From Oscillospiraceae bacterium (GTDB lineage: Bacteria; Bacillota; Clostridia; Oscillospirales; Oscillospiraceae): DNA of 45,333 nucleotides. The stretch is taken from contig JAFTIZ010000028.1 of NCBI GenBank assembly GCA_017456645.1, forward strand, positions 1 to 45,333, in the 5' to 3' direction. The notes beneath the pieces are model-generated. The model saw nothing but the letters and a program-made list of their open reading frames with translations, had not been told where the DNA came from and did not search any database. Of the stretch, positions 13,276 through 22,615 are shown one piece after another. Within the stretch, counting starts at the first letter, position 1; every line of letters starts with the position of its first letter. The position numbers and the translations under genes are program-made.

Positions 13276-14922
13276 ATGGATTATCAAGCACTTGCTGATC
13301 TGCTTTTCCCCAACGTCACCGACACTCCTGATGCTCTTGAGGAGCGCTTCCCCTGCCGCAGTCTGCCCGAAGGCGCTGTGGTCACCCGTATGGCTCCCTC
13401 CCCCACCGGCTTTGTCCATCTAGGCAATCTGGTTCAGGGTCTGACCGCCGAGCGCATGGCACACCAGAGCGGCGGCGTTCTGTTCCTGCGCGTGGAGGAC
13501 ACCGATGCCAAGCGCGAAGTCCCCGGCGCGGTAGAAGTCCTCATCAACACCCTGAAGCATTACGGCATCTCCTTCGACGAAGGCGCCACCATTGAAGGCG
13601 ACAGCGGCAATTACGGCCCCTACCGCCAGCGTCAGCGCGCTGCCATCTACCATGTTTACGCCAAAAAGCTGGTAGCCGAGGGTCAGGCCTATCCCTGCTT
13701 CTGCACCGAAGAGCAGCTGGCCGCTATGCGTGAAACCCAGGAAGCCAACAAGGAGACCACCGGCTACTACGGCAAGTACGCCATGTGGCGGGATCGCTCC
13801 ATGGAGGACATTCGGGAGCAGCTGAACGCCGGCAACCCCTGGGTGCTTCGGTTCAAGTCTACCGGTTCCATCGAAAACCAGTTCAAATTTGACGATCTGG
13901 TCAAGGGCAAGCTGACCATCACCGAAAACGACGTGGATCACGTTCTTCTGAAATCCGACGGCATCCCCACCTACCACTTCGCCCATGCGGTGGACGATCA
14001 CCTAATGCGTACCACCCACGTTGTCCGTGGTGACGAATGGTTGCCCACCCTGCCCTTCCACATCCAGCTGTTCAAGGCGCTGGGCTTCAAGCTGCCCAAG
14101 TACGTCCACATCGGACCGCTGATGAAGATGGACGGCACCTCCAAGCGCAAGCTCTCTAAGCGCAAGGATCCCGAGCTGGCTCTGACCTACTACAAGGCCG
14201 AAGGCTTCCCCGTGGAGGCGGTGTATGAGTATATCATGACGCTGCTGAACTCCAATTTCGAGGATTGGCGCAGAGCCAACGCCGACGCGGCCGCCGACAC
14301 CTTCAAGTTCAGCCCCAAGAAACTGAATCCCGCCGGCTCTCTGTTTGATTATGCCAAACTCACCGACGTTTCCAAGAACGTCATCGCTCGCATGGATGCC
14401 ACCAAGGTCTATAAGCTGCTGACGGAATGGGCTAAGGAGTTCGATCCCGACTTTGGCACCAAGCTGGAGTCCGATCCTGCATTCGCCAAGGCCATCCTCT
14501 CCATCGGCCGCGGCGGCAAAAAGCCCCGTAAGGATCTGGCTGTCTGGAAGGATGCCAAGGATTACATGGGCTTCTTCTATGACGAGTATCTGTCCGCTCC
14601 CGTCTTTGACGAGAAGTTTGACAGCGTCACCATCGTGGACGTGCTGAACCGCTTCCTTGAGAAGTTTGACATCAACGACGATTCCGGCGTGTGGTTCGAC
14701 AAAGTTAAGGCTATTACCGAGGAAATCGGCTTCACCACCGACATGAAGGCCTACAAGGCTGATCCCACCGCCTTTAAGGGCACTGTGGCGGACGTTTCCA
14801 CCTTCATCCGTCAGGCCGTGACTGGCAAGACCAACTCCCCGGATCTGTATACGGTTATGCAGATTCTGGGCTACGATCGCACCGTGGATCGCATTCGGAA
14901 AACCATTGAAAACTTGATCTAA
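13276..14922 (+). CDS. gltX: Glutamyl-tRNA synthetase (long form)
   Basis: The 548-aa class I synthetase shows TRMAPSPTGFVHLGNL (HIGH signature, residues ~37-52), FLRVEDTDAKREV, YPCFCTEEQL, the HAVDDHLMRTTHVVRGDEWLPT block (split here as HAVDDHLM and VVRGDEWLPT) and the KMSKS equivalent KLSKRKDPELAL (~292). A C-terminal anticodon-binding domain follows. At 548 aa it is longer than the usual 465-490 aa GluRS because of the C-terminal part, a variant I associate with Clostridia. ATG 13276 is used; a longer open frame upstream overlaps the promoter. Whether it also charges tRNA-Gln (GatCAB route) cannot be seen here. Confidence 0.93.
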   Translation: MDYQALADLLFPNVTDTPDALEERFPCRSLPEGAVVTRMAPSPTGFVHLGNLVQGLTAERMAHQSGGVLFLRVEDTDAKREVPGAVEVLINTLKHYGISFDEGATIEGDSGNYGPYRQRQRAAIYHVYAKKLVAEGQAYPCFCTEEQLAAMRETQEANKETTGYYGKYAMWRDRSMEDIREQLNAGNPWVLRFKSTGSIENQFKFDDLVKGKLTITENDVDHVLLKSDGIPTYHFAHAVDDHLMRTTHVVRGDEWLPTLPFHIQLFKALGFKLPKYVHIGPLMKMDGTSKRKLSKRKDPELALTYYKAEGFPVEAVYEYIMTLLNSNFEDWRRANADAAADTFKFSPKKLNPAGSLFDYAKLTDVSKNVIARMDATKVYKLLTEWAKEFDPDFGTKLESDPAFAKAILSIGRGGKKPRKDLAVWKDAKDYMGFFYDEYLSAPVFDEKFDSVTIVDVLNRFLEKFDINDDSGVWFDKVKAITEEIGFTTDMKAYKADPTAFKGTVADVSTFIRQAVTGKTNSPDLYTVMQILGYDRTVDRIRKTIENLI

Positions 14923-14926
14923 ATTT

Positions 14927-14960
14927 AACGGCTCGGAGGAGATCCTCCGAGCCGTTTTTC
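14927..14960 (+). terminator. Terminator of gltX
   Basis: AACGGCTCGGAGG (14927-14939) pairs with 14944-14956, followed by a T run; the shared A/T context also serves the convergent amylase gene. Confidence 0.88.
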
Positions 14961-14965
14961 CACAT

Positions 14966-16675
14966 TTACACTTGAATAACCGCCGCCTGATACGCACCCA
15001 GCGTACCATCAAATTGGCTGCCGGAAATCAAGTCTTCCTTCCCGGCATATTGAGGCAGGCGGATGCTCCCCTCTTTTCCGTGGAACAGCAGTACCAGACC
15101 GCCCCGACGGATGGTAACAAGGCCGGTTTCATCCTCCGCTGTCATCTCGTCCGCATCGCCGTCAACCAAGCAGGGGTTCGCCTTGCGAATGGCAATGAGC
15201 TTCCGGTAATAGGCAAGCATAGCCTTGTCCTGCCGGCTTTCATCCCAAAGCATACCGCGACGGCAATCCGGATCCCAGCCGCCGGTCATGCCCACCTCGT
15301 CACCATAATAAATGAACGGCATTCCGCTCTGCAGCAGCTGCATCGCCGCCATGAGTTTCATTTTTCGCTTATCCTCGGCGCAGCGGTTCAGCGCACGTGC
15401 AGTATCATGGCTGCCCAGCAAATTCCACATAACACTGTAGCACGCATGGTTCAGATTGCCACGCAGGAAGCCCAATTCATTCAGATACTCCGTGGCGGTG
15501 ATCTCTCCCTTGGCAACGAAGTCCATAGCGGCATTCAGGAAGGGGTAATTCATCACGCTGTCCCATTCGTCGCCCTGAAGGAAATCGGCGGCATAATGCC
15601 ATACCTCACCCACGATCAGAGCATCCGGGAACTCGGCCTTCACCGCCTTGCGGAATTCCCGCCAGAAATAATGAGAAACCTCATCGCCAACATCCAGCCG
15701 CCAGCCGTCGATTCCAGCTGTGCGCAGCCAGTACAGCGCCACATCGATGCAATAGCGTGCCGTTTCCGGATTGGTTAAATTCAGCTTTGGCATGCCGCCG
15801 AAATAGCTGAAGCACTTGTAATTAGGCTTTACAAAGGGCAGCATAGGGCGCTTGGGCTTTTCCTTGCAGTAATACCAATTCCGGTAGGGAGAATCCTGCC
15901 AATTCTTCTCCAGATCCTGAAATGCGAAGAATTCCGGCGCCGTGTGGTTGAACACCGCGTCCAAAACCACACGCAAGCCCATTTCATGGGCTTTGTCCAC
16001 CAGTTCAATCAGATCCTCTTTCGTACCAAAGGAGGGATCGATGGTATAATAATCGATGGTGTCGTATTTGTGGGTGGACTTGGAATGGAAGATCGGCGTT
16101 AGGTACAGCACATCCACACCCAGATCCCGAATATAGCCAAGCTTGCTGATCATTCCCCTCAGATCGCCCTTCAGGTCGGTGTTATGGGCGATAGGAGCCT
16201 TGTACCAAAGCTTATCCGGCACATCCTTGGAGGTAGCAAAGCGGGACGGAAACACCTGATAGACCACCTTGTTTTTCGCCCACTGGGGCACCTCAAACTG
16301 CTCCGTTTCCCGCAGGGTCTGGGGCAGATCGTACATCCGGTCATTGTCATCGATTTCTTTCGTGTAGAACCGACAATTTCCGTAATACAGGCATTCACCA
16401 TCCGTGCCGGTCAACTCGAAGAAATATCGCAAGCAGACCACATCGATCTGCAGTTCTGCTTCATAATAATCATGGCAGCCATCCTGCGCGACACGGCGCA
16501 TCTGCGCGCAACCTCTGGTATCTAAAATGCGAACAGGGATGTATTTATCACGAAAATGCAGCTTAACCCCGCGCAGGTCATCCCGACCGGTCTGAAGTCG
16601 AAAAACAAACCGCCCAGGCTCTACGCAGAAGCAATACCGGCTGTCAGGCATATGGCAAATGGCTCCACGATTCAT
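14966..16675 (-). CDS. GH13 alpha-amylase/neopullulanase-type glucosidase, cytoplasmic
   Basis: The 569-aa protein has an N-terminal beta domain (residues ~1-115, CBM34-like position) and a GH13 barrel. The four GH13 regions are present: DAVFNHTAPE, GWRLDVGDE with nucleophile Asp328, IVGEVWH with acid/base Glu357, and LLGSHDTAR with Asp424. The DVLYLTPIFHSKSTHKYDT motif and the dimer-type N domain point to neopullulanase/cyclomaltodextrinase/maltogenic amylase (GH13_20-like). There is no signal peptide, so it should act on imported maltodextrins. ATG 16675 has AAAGGAG 7 nt upstream; ATG 16681 would be too close. No transporter genes adjoin. Confidence 0.92.
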   Translation of the reverse strand: MNRGAICHMPDSRYCFCVEPGRFVFRLQTGRDDLRGVKLHFRDKYIPVRILDTRGCAQMRRVAQDGCHDYYEAELQIDVVCLRYFFELTGTDGECLYYGNCRFYTKEIDDNDRMYDLPQTLRETEQFEVPQWAKNKVVYQVFPSRFATSKDVPDKLWYKAPIAHNTDLKGDLRGMISKLGYIRDLGVDVLYLTPIFHSKSTHKYDTIDYYTIDPSFGTKEDLIELVDKAHEMGLRVVLDAVFNHTAPEFFAFQDLEKNWQDSPYRNWYYCKEKPKRPMLPFVKPNYKCFSYFGGMPKLNLTNPETARYCIDVALYWLRTAGIDGWRLDVGDEVSHYFWREFRKAVKAEFPDALIVGEVWHYAADFLQGDEWDSVMNYPFLNAAMDFVAKGEITATEYLNELGFLRGNLNHACYSVMWNLLGSHDTARALNRCAEDKRKMKLMAAMQLLQSGMPFIYYGDEVGMTGGWDPDCRRGMLWDESRQDKAMLAYYRKLIAIRKANPCLVDGDADEMTAEDETGLVTIRRGGLVLLFHGKEGSIRLPQYAGKEDLISGSQFDGTLGAYQAAVIQV

Positions 16676-16704
16676 AAGCATACTCCTTTGATGTGTATAC
16701 TGCT

Positions 16705-16733
16705 AGTATATCCGAACCCCACGCCCGTGTCAA
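16705..16733 (-). promoter_or_regulatory. Promoter of the GH13 gene
   Basis: Minus strand TTGACA (16733-16728), 17 nt, TATACT (16710-16705); near-consensus. Confidence 0.85.
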
Positions 16734-16737
16734 ATAG

Positions 16738-16765
16738 AAAAGGACATCCCAAGGGATGTCCTTTT
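16738..16765 (-). terminator. Terminator of the GLUG/Cys-repeat protein gene
   Basis: AAAAGGACATCCC (16738-16750) pairs with 16753-16765; it lies directly upstream of the GH13 promoter. Confidence 0.85.
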
Positions 16766-16778
16766 CAGCTAAATCAAC

Positions 16779-19091
16779 TTATTTTTTCTTCATCAGCAGC
16801 ACAACCACAACAGCTGCCAATCCAGCAGACAAAACGATCGCCGCAACGATGTAAGTCATGCTGTTATCTGCTTCACTCTTACCGATGTACATAGAGCATT
16901 GATCGCAGCTGCCGTTTTTGTCGGCATCCACATGTGCCTGCTTCGTCGAGGAAGCACCGCAGCCACAGCTGTGCCAATGGCCATCTTGATCGCAGATCCA
17001 CTTATCGACAAAGGCATGCCCCAGAGGCTCGCCTTCGGTTTTGTCGCAGGTTGCGCAGATTTTCGGTTTCTCGCAGGTAGCTTCCTGCCAGTCATGCTCC
17101 AGAGCCTGACCTTCAGTCACACCGCAATTGACGCAGCTTTTCGGCTCTTCACAGTTAGCATCCTTCCATTGATGGACAGCGGCCGCAGCTTCTGTGTGAC
17201 CGCACACAAGGCAAACTCTTTCCGCTGTACAATCAGCAATATCCCAGCTGTGACCAAGGGCTGCCCCTTCGGTCTTTTCGCATACTGTACAGGTCTTAGG
17301 CTCCTCACAGGTGGCCTTTTGCCAATCATGCCCCAAGGCAGTGCCTTCGATTTTTAAGCAGGTTCTGCAAACCTTTGCATTTTCACAATCCGCAGCCTTC
17401 CAATCGTGCCCCAATGCCGTGCCGGAAGTTTGACCGCAAGCGGCGCAATACTTCGCCTTTTCGCAGGTCGCGCTCTGCCAATCATGACCGAGAAGATAGC
17501 ACGCCGATTGACCGCAGGTGCTACAAGTACCATTGACAATGTTGTGCGCCAGCGGTTCGCCGCTGGTCATCTGGCAAACCGAGCAAGTCTTGGGCTTTGT
17601 GCAGGTAGCCGGTTGCCAGGTATGTATCTGGCAGGTAGGCGGCGTATTGGTATACACATCCGCTCCATTTGCGCCTGCGCCCTGCTGTTTGTATACCTTC
17701 TTGCCGCCCAGCACCGGATACGGATCCACGCCGATCTTCTGACCGAAGGCCTCACCCAGCAGATAAGCCACCTCACCGGAGGAGAATTTCACAGCCGACA
17801 TAACCTGACCCACTGACGTATCATCCGCACAGCCGGAAAGGAAGTAGCAATTGTTGACCGAACCGGTATTGGGATATCCCACAATACCATCATTCGAAAA
17901 AATACCGGAAACCGCACCAACATTATAGCAATTGGTGATCTCACCGGAGCTTTCACCCGCAATGCCTGCACAAGCACTAGTCCAACTGACATCTCCTTCT
18001 ACCTTGCCCGAATTATAGCAATTCTTCACCACGCCGGAGTCGTTAACGCCCACAACACCGCCTACAGCGGGTGTATGACGGAAACAATCACTGACATTTC
18101 CCGTATTGTAACATTCGCTGATGGTTCCGGCGTTATAACCGGCGATACCTCCGCCGGCAACACTTGCACAAAGATCGCTTGTATTGTAGCAATCCTCTAC
18201 AACACCCTCGTTGTATCCCACAATGCCACCGTAATAGTCAGGATCTCCACCAAGGCTGCCGGAATTATAGCAGCCACGAACCGTACCGGAGTTATGTCCT
18301 GCAATACCGCCAAAAGAAGTATTCGAAGACGTTCCACCCGTCTGATTTCCGGAGGTTAGTGTGCTGATGTTGTAGCAATTACTGACAACGCCTTTATTAT
18401 CTGCGACCACACCGCCCACATTGCCAGAACCGATACAGACGACAGTTCCGACCATATAAGAATCCTTGATGGTACCGAAATTTACAGCAACCAGACCACC
18501 AGCATCGAAATTCGCCCACGCAATGCCATCCGCATGGCAATCGCTGATGTTTCCGCCGGATTGGACCATACCGGCCAGGATCGCAACATCGCGTCTGCCA
18601 GCTAAATATGTATCAGCCACACCCAGATTCTTTACTGTTCCGGTGGATCCGATCTGTCCAAACAAGGCCACATAGTCTATGTTCAAATAATGGAACAAGC
18701 CGCTAATGGTTTTCCCGTTCCCATCAAACGTACCGTTATAGGCAAGGTTATCCGAATCGGATTGGTAGTATCCGATGGATATCCATTGACGAAAACCGGC
18801 GGTTGTAATCGTGTTTTTCTTTTCCAGAACCTTTTCGTTCAGACGAATGTCCGCCATAAGTTTGCCGTTGATGGCGTTCTCTCCCCCATTGACCTTGGCA
18901 GCGAACCAATACAGCTGCCCAGCGTTGCGGATCTCATAGATGCCATTTTTCAAAACAGCCGGCTCATAATTACCGCAATCTGTGCAGAAGCCGTTTTCAT
19001 AGGTGCAGTTTGCCGCCACCGCATTCATCGACAGCAAGCAAATAGTCAGACAAATGACCGCCAGTACGCAAAATAACCGCCTTCCAATCAT
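16779..19091 (-). CDS. Surface protein with GLUG repeats and CxxC-type Cys repeats
   Basis: The 770-aa protein has a signal peptide (residues 1-26), a beta-rich domain with six to eight GLUG-like units (~170-420, e.g. GGIAGYNAGTISECYNTGNV), and then about seven ~28-residue repeats of the form ATCxxPKxCxxCxxTxGxxLGHxW (~480-700). A HxDxxxxGxCDxC module precedes a C-terminal membrane segment and KKK tail (~745-770), with no LPxTG sortase motif. It is therefore probably membrane-anchored, facing outward. The paired cysteines and histidines suggest metal binding or disulphides, which is inference. ATG 19091 has GGAGGTG upstream and a good promoter at 19125-19153. Confidence 0.85.
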   Translation of the reverse strand: MIGRRLFCVLAVICLTICLLSMNAVAANCTYENGFCTDCGNYEPAVLKNGIYEIRNAGQLYWFAAKVNGGENAINGKLMADIRLNEKVLEKKNTITTAGFRQWISIGYYQSDSDNLAYNGTFDGNGKTISGLFHYLNIDYVALFGQIGSTGTVKNLGVADTYLAGRRDVAILAGMVQSGGNISDCHADGIAWANFDAGGLVAVNFGTIKDSYMVGTVVCIGSGNVGGVVADNKGVVSNCYNISTLTSGNQTGGTSSNTSFGGIAGHNSGTVRGCYNSGSLGGDPDYYGGIVGYNEGVVEDCYNTSDLCASVAGGGIAGYNAGTISECYNTGNVSDCFRHTPAVGGVVGVNDSGVVKNCYNSGKVEGDVSWTSACAGIAGESSGEITNCYNVGAVSGIFSNDGIVGYPNTGSVNNCYFLSGCADDTSVGQVMSAVKFSSGEVAYLLGEAFGQKIGVDPYPVLGGKKVYKQQGAGANGADVYTNTPPTCQIHTWQPATCTKPKTCSVCQMTSGEPLAHNIVNGTCSTCGQSACYLLGHDWQSATCEKAKYCAACGQTSGTALGHDWKAADCENAKVCRTCLKIEGTALGHDWQKATCEEPKTCTVCEKTEGAALGHSWDIADCTAERVCLVCGHTEAAAAVHQWKDANCEEPKSCVNCGVTEGQALEHDWQEATCEKPKICATCDKTEGEPLGHAFVDKWICDQDGHWHSCGCGASSTKQAHVDADKNGSCDQCSMYIGKSEADNSMTYIVAAIVLSAGLAAVVVVLLMKKK

Positions 19092-19124
19092 TAGTTACAC
19101 CTCCATAATTATGTATCTATGAAA

Positions 19125-19153
19125 AGTATATCCATTCCCAAAAAACAATTCAA
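19125..19153 (-). promoter_or_regulatory. Promoter of the GLUG/Cys-repeat protein gene
   Basis: Minus strand TTGAAT (19153-19148), 17 nt, TATACT (19130-19125). The rest of the 19092-19369 gap shows only the next terminator. Confidence 0.7.
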
Positions 19154-19326
19154 GTAAATTATGGAAATTTCTATCAAAAGTCGTATTTTCCTGACAAAAA
19201 CTTCGGAAGCCATCGCCCGCTTAAATTCCTTCCCACAAAAAAACATCCGAAAGAATGTCCCAGGCGTATTCCGTAGGCTTGCTCTTGTGATCCATGCGTT
19301 GAGCAATTATTAATAAGAAGAAACTA

Positions 19327-19360
19327 TAAACGGCTTTGGTCCGAAGGCCAAAGCCGTTTA
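19327..19360 (-). terminator. Terminator of the beta-helix/wall-repeat protein gene
   Basis: TAAACGGCTTTGG (19327-19339) pairs with 19348-19360 around an 8-nt loop. Confidence 0.85.
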
Positions 19361-19369
19361 TACTGGGAT

Positions 19370-22039
19370 TTAGTTGACAGTCAGGGTTCCTTCTTGATTA
19401 AATTCGTACATACCCTCGGGCAGGAGGCCTTTGTGGTTGGTGATCCAGTAGGAGCCAACCGCCAGCTGGCCGTTGGTACGGACGTAGATGTAACTGCCGT
19501 CCTCCAGCTTCACCAGGCCCAGGCCGTACTGCTTCTTGCCGTCCAGATAGTAGTACAGAACGCCGTTGTCATTTACGATGCCGTCCTCAATATCGGTGAT
19601 GACCAGGTAGCCATCCTCACCGAATTCGTACATACCCTGCTCCATATTGCCGTTGGTGTTGGTGATCCAGTAGTCACCCACCGCCAGCTGGCCGTTGGAG
19701 CGGACGTAGATCCAGCCGCCGCCCAGCTCGATCAGACCGGCATTGTACTGAATCTGGTCGCCCACGAAGTAGTACAGGTTGCTGTCCACCTCGTAGATGC
19801 CGTTCTTGGGAGCATCGGCGATGCCGTTCTCATCGAACAGCACCTTCATGCCCATGGTGAACAGGCCGGAGGTATCGTTGCTGACATTGGTGATGTAGTA
19901 GGCACCGGTAGCAAGCTTACCGCTGGAGCGGACATAGATGTAGCCGGAATAGACATTCTCGGCGCCATCCTCGCTGTGCCAAGTGGTGTTGACGGAGATC
20001 AGACCCTTGTTATAGGCGGTCTTGCCGCTCTCATAGTAGTACCATGCGCCGTTCTCGAAGTAGATGCCGTCCTTGTCGGTAGAAACAGGCTCTACAAGGT
20101 AGCCGTTCTCATCGAAGATGTAGGTGCCGGAAGCGATGCCCAGATCGTTGCCGGGGACATAGTACTCGCTATCGACGATCAGCTCGCCGTTGGAGTTGAC
20201 GTAGATGTAATTCTCGCCAACCTTGGTCAGGCCGTTACCCAGCATCAGGCGATAGTTTTCGTAGTAGCGCAGATCGACAATGCCCTCATTCTTGCACAGC
20301 TTGCCGTCGGCACCGAAGGTGTAAACGCCGCCAGCCACCATGTCGAAATCGGTGGTATTTCTGCTGACATAGGTGTCGCCGGTGGCCATCTTGTTGCCGC
20401 CGTTATCCACATCGCCGATGAAGTAGTAGTAATTCTCACCGGCCTCTACCAGACCCACATGCCAGACGATGCAGCCGTTCACCGCCCAGCGGTTGTCGGA
20501 GGTCAGCCCGTTCAGATCGCTCTGGAACACGCCGTTTTCGTTAAAAACAAACTGAGCAGTATCCTTATCGATGAAGATCTGACCTTTGTTTTCATAGTAG
20601 GCCACGTCCTCAACGTCAGGGCCGTAGGAATAGCCGTTGATGGACTCGGTGGGATAAGGCACTCGGACGATACCGGTAACAGGCTCATTGGTTTCGGGAT
20701 CGTAGTAATACCAGTCACCATCGATCTGCGTCCAGCCGGAACAGACTTTGTAAGAATATAGCAGTTCTCCGTTAAAGTAATCTCGGCAATCAGGGATAGA
20801 AGTCAGTACTTTCTCTCCGGCAACATAAATCTCAAAAGAACATGTATACGCTCTTTGCCCCTCAACCCAGTAGAACTCATATTCCTTATCGAGATCCATG
20901 GGCATGACCCACGCAGAATGATACACACCGTAAGGTAGATCAACGGTAGCGATCAGCACACCGTCTTCATAAACCTTAATGGCATTTCCGTACCAGCCAC
21001 TGGTATAAGTACTATGCAACATAATGAAGATCGAATTTTTATCATGACCGCAGCCGTCGCAGATCAAATCGTCACCATAGTTGTGAGCTTCCGTAACTGT
21101 GTAGCCGCAGCAGGCATAGACATAAGTATGGTCAATACCGTTATCGGTGTAGGAGGGAGCCACATTTTCATGCTTACAAGCCGCCTGGACAGTAACATCA
21201 CCATTGGCACTGACAATAGTAGCACCGTCCGCAGGAACGATCATGCTGCCATTTTGCCAATAGGCCAAACCGTCACTCAAAAGCTCATTCAGGGTTATTC
21301 CACTCACCCTTAGATTGTTTTTAAAAACCACACCCGCTGTAGTCACAACAGCTTGCGATGCAGCATCCTCCATTGTAATGTGATATCCTCCGCTGCCATA
21401 TCCGCCTTGACTAAAAACGCCGCCGTTGATCGTCACGTTGCTGCTATTCTCTGCATTTATACACCAGTAACCTCGGAATTTTCCTCCGTTAATGGTCACA
21501 TCCGCACCATAAGCATGTATAGCATAAAAATCGGCAGAAATATCGGTCGCGCCGTTGACGGTCAGTTGCCCACCAGTAGAAACACTTACACCATTACTAT
21601 CATTATTTTCAACAATTGTAACATCATTAATGGTCACGGAGCCACCATAATTATTTACGGCGTAAGACCAATTCGGAATAATGGTTCCGCCAGTAATGGT
21701 CACGTTTGCCGAACTCACAAATTGAAATACGCTCCACCCTCTTATTCCTCTAACAATACAGCCGTTCAAATCAAGAGTAAACACACCGGAAATATCAGTT
21801 TGCCTAACATCTGAAAGGTCCTTAAGAACCGTCACCACGGCGTTGTCCTCCGCGATGCACTTTTCCACAGCAGCAAAAGCCTCTCCCAACGTCGCGTACT
21901 GGGTCGTCTCTCCGTTAATGGTAACCTCCGCATCATTGGTAACCTCATCCGCCGCATTGGCAGCCTGCGGCATCCACAGCAGCATACAGGCGCATAACGC
22001 AATACCAAAAAGCCAGCCGAATAGTTTCGTTTTCCTCAT
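19370..22039 (-). CDS. Secreted beta-helix protein with C-terminal Tyr/Gly wall-binding-like repeats
   Basis: The 889-aa protein has a signal peptide (1-29, cleavage near ANA-AD). A right-handed beta-helix-like part (~40-290) follows, with repeated VTINGG/VTITGG turns. Next come a HENVAPSYTDNG segment with a CDGCGHD module (~330) and a compact beta domain. From ~440 to the end there are five to six ~75-residue repeats of the type GLVKxxDGxYIYVRxNGQLAVGxYWITN, resembling cell-wall/choline-binding repeat modules. The repeats are also visible as DNA repeats, e.g. 19440-19500 versus 19640-19700. It is probably a surface adhesin or glycan-binding protein. No sortase motif. A terminator-like hairpin lies in its leader. 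Confidence 0.82.
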   Translation of the reverse strand: MRKTKLFGWLFGIALCACMLLWMPQAANAADEVTNDAEVTINGETTQYATLGEAFAAVEKCIAEDNAVVTVLKDLSDVRQTDISGVFTLDLNGCIVRGIRGWSVFQFVSSANVTITGGTIIPNWSYAVNNYGGSVTINDVTIVENNDSNGVSVSTGGQLTVNGATDISADFYAIHAYGADVTINGGKFRGYWCINAENSSNVTINGGVFSQGGYGSGGYHITMEDAASQAVVTTAGVVFKNNLRVSGITLNELLSDGLAYWQNGSMIVPADGATIVSANGDVTVQAACKHENVAPSYTDNGIDHTYVYACCGYTVTEAHNYGDDLICDGCGHDKNSIFIMLHSTYTSGWYGNAIKVYEDGVLIATVDLPYGVYHSAWVMPMDLDKEYEFYWVEGQRAYTCSFEIYVAGEKVLTSIPDCRDYFNGELLYSYKVCSGWTQIDGDWYYYDPETNEPVTGIVRVPYPTESINGYSYGPDVEDVAYYENKGQIFIDKDTAQFVFNENGVFQSDLNGLTSDNRWAVNGCIVWHVGLVEAGENYYYFIGDVDNGGNKMATGDTYVSRNTTDFDMVAGGVYTFGADGKLCKNEGIVDLRYYENYRLMLGNGLTKVGENYIYVNSNGELIVDSEYYVPGNDLGIASGTYIFDENGYLVEPVSTDKDGIYFENGAWYYYESGKTAYNKGLISVNTTWHSEDGAENVYSGYIYVRSSGKLATGAYYITNVSNDTSGLFTMGMKVLFDENGIADAPKNGIYEVDSNLYYFVGDQIQYNAGLIELGGGWIYVRSNGQLAVGDYWITNTNGNMEQGMYEFGEDGYLVITDIEDGIVNDNGVLYYYLDGKKQYGLGLVKLEDGSYIYVRTNGQLAVGSYWITNHKGLLPEGMYEFNQEGTLTVN

Positions 22040-22060
22040 AATTGCCTACTCGTCTTAAAA

Positions 22061-22102
22061 AACACAAAAACCATCCGCAAGGCCTTTGATCCCTGCAGAT
22101 GG
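22061..22102 (-). terminator. Terminator-like hairpin in the leader of the 889-aa gene
   Basis: On the minus strand a 12-bp stem (22102-22091 with 22082-22071, two G-U pairs) is followed by TTTTTGTGTTTTTT. It sits between a TATACT box (22118-22113) and the ATG at 22039, so it could be an attenuator, or the last stop signal for transcripts from the tRNA side. Confidence 0.6.
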
Positions 22103-22130
22103 CTTATTTTACAGTATAAAATTCCAGGTT

Positions 22131-22152
22131 ACAGACAGACAGACAGACAAAC
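22131..22152. repeat. CAGA tetranucleotide tandem repeat
   Basis: About five copies of CAGA/ACAG lie 13-35 nt upstream of the TATACT box of the 889-aa gene. The stretch 22153-22303 beyond it is AT-rich and shows nothing I can name. Confidence 0.8.
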
Positions 22153-22303
22153 TCATTATACGCCATCTCCATCTGAATACAACCCCTCTCCACAATTATT
22201 TCATACTTTTACCGCGTAATAATATCATTCTTTTCCTGCAAAGTCAATATTTACTGCAGAAATATCCTTATGGAATCATTGCAATATGGCAAAAAATAAC
22301 ATT

Positions 22304-22425
22304 CTAAATTTTCATTCACAGTCCTGCGGACTGCGCCTGGAAATAAAGGGACTTTCCCCCGGGCTAAAAAAGTGTCCACCGGACACTTTTTGCCTTGATT
22401 CGCAATGCCGCCCTCTTCAAGTCCC
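22304..22425 (-). other. Second, degraded copy of the tRNA-Leu(CAG) tail element
   Basis: It repeats the 22493-22615 element 189-190 bp further away from the tRNA. The AAAAAAGTGTCC hairpin, the inverted tail (22416-22425) and the inner stem of the 45-nt hairpin (22304-22348) are kept. The outer stem has three mismatches and the adjoining terminator arm (22441-22461) has lost its partner, so this copy is decaying. Confidence 0.6.
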
Positions 22426-22492
22426 ATTCACCAAATGAGAAAAGGACATCCTGACGGATACCTCTAATGTATCGTTCCCTCGTTGATCCAAT

Positions 22493-22615
22493 CTTCATTT
22501 CCATTCACAGTCCTACGGACTGCGCCTGGAAATAAAGGGACTTTCCCCCGGGCTAAAAAAGTGTCCACCGGACACTTTTTTACCTTGCTTCGCAAGGCCG
22601 CCCTCTTCAAGTCCC
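22493..22615 (-). other. Candidate structured element downstream of tRNA-Leu(CAG)
   Basis: On the tRNA strand: GGGACTT (22615-22609, inverted tail) can pair with AAGTCCC (22543-22537). GGGC (22603-22600) can pair with GCCC (22553-22550). Two hairpins follow, CCTTGC-GAA-GCAAGG and AAAAAAGTGTCC-GGT-GGACACTTTTTT. A 45-nt bulged hairpin (22537-22493) ends the element: 11-bp outer stem (one G-U), loops GGC/GAA, 7-bp inner stem GCAGTCC/GGACTGT, triloop GTA. Layout and sizes equal those at tRNA-Leu(GAG). Confidence 0.5.

Noticed and set aside
19109-19306. 65-codon minus-strand frame upstream of the GLUG protein
   Set aside because: No ribosome site and it overlaps the mapped promoter of the downstream gene; a chance frame.
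19394-20761. 455-codon plus-strand frame inside the 889-aa surface protein gene
   Set aside because: Repetitive Val/Asp/Gly translation of the antisense of wall-binding repeats; the sense frame has signal peptide and modules.
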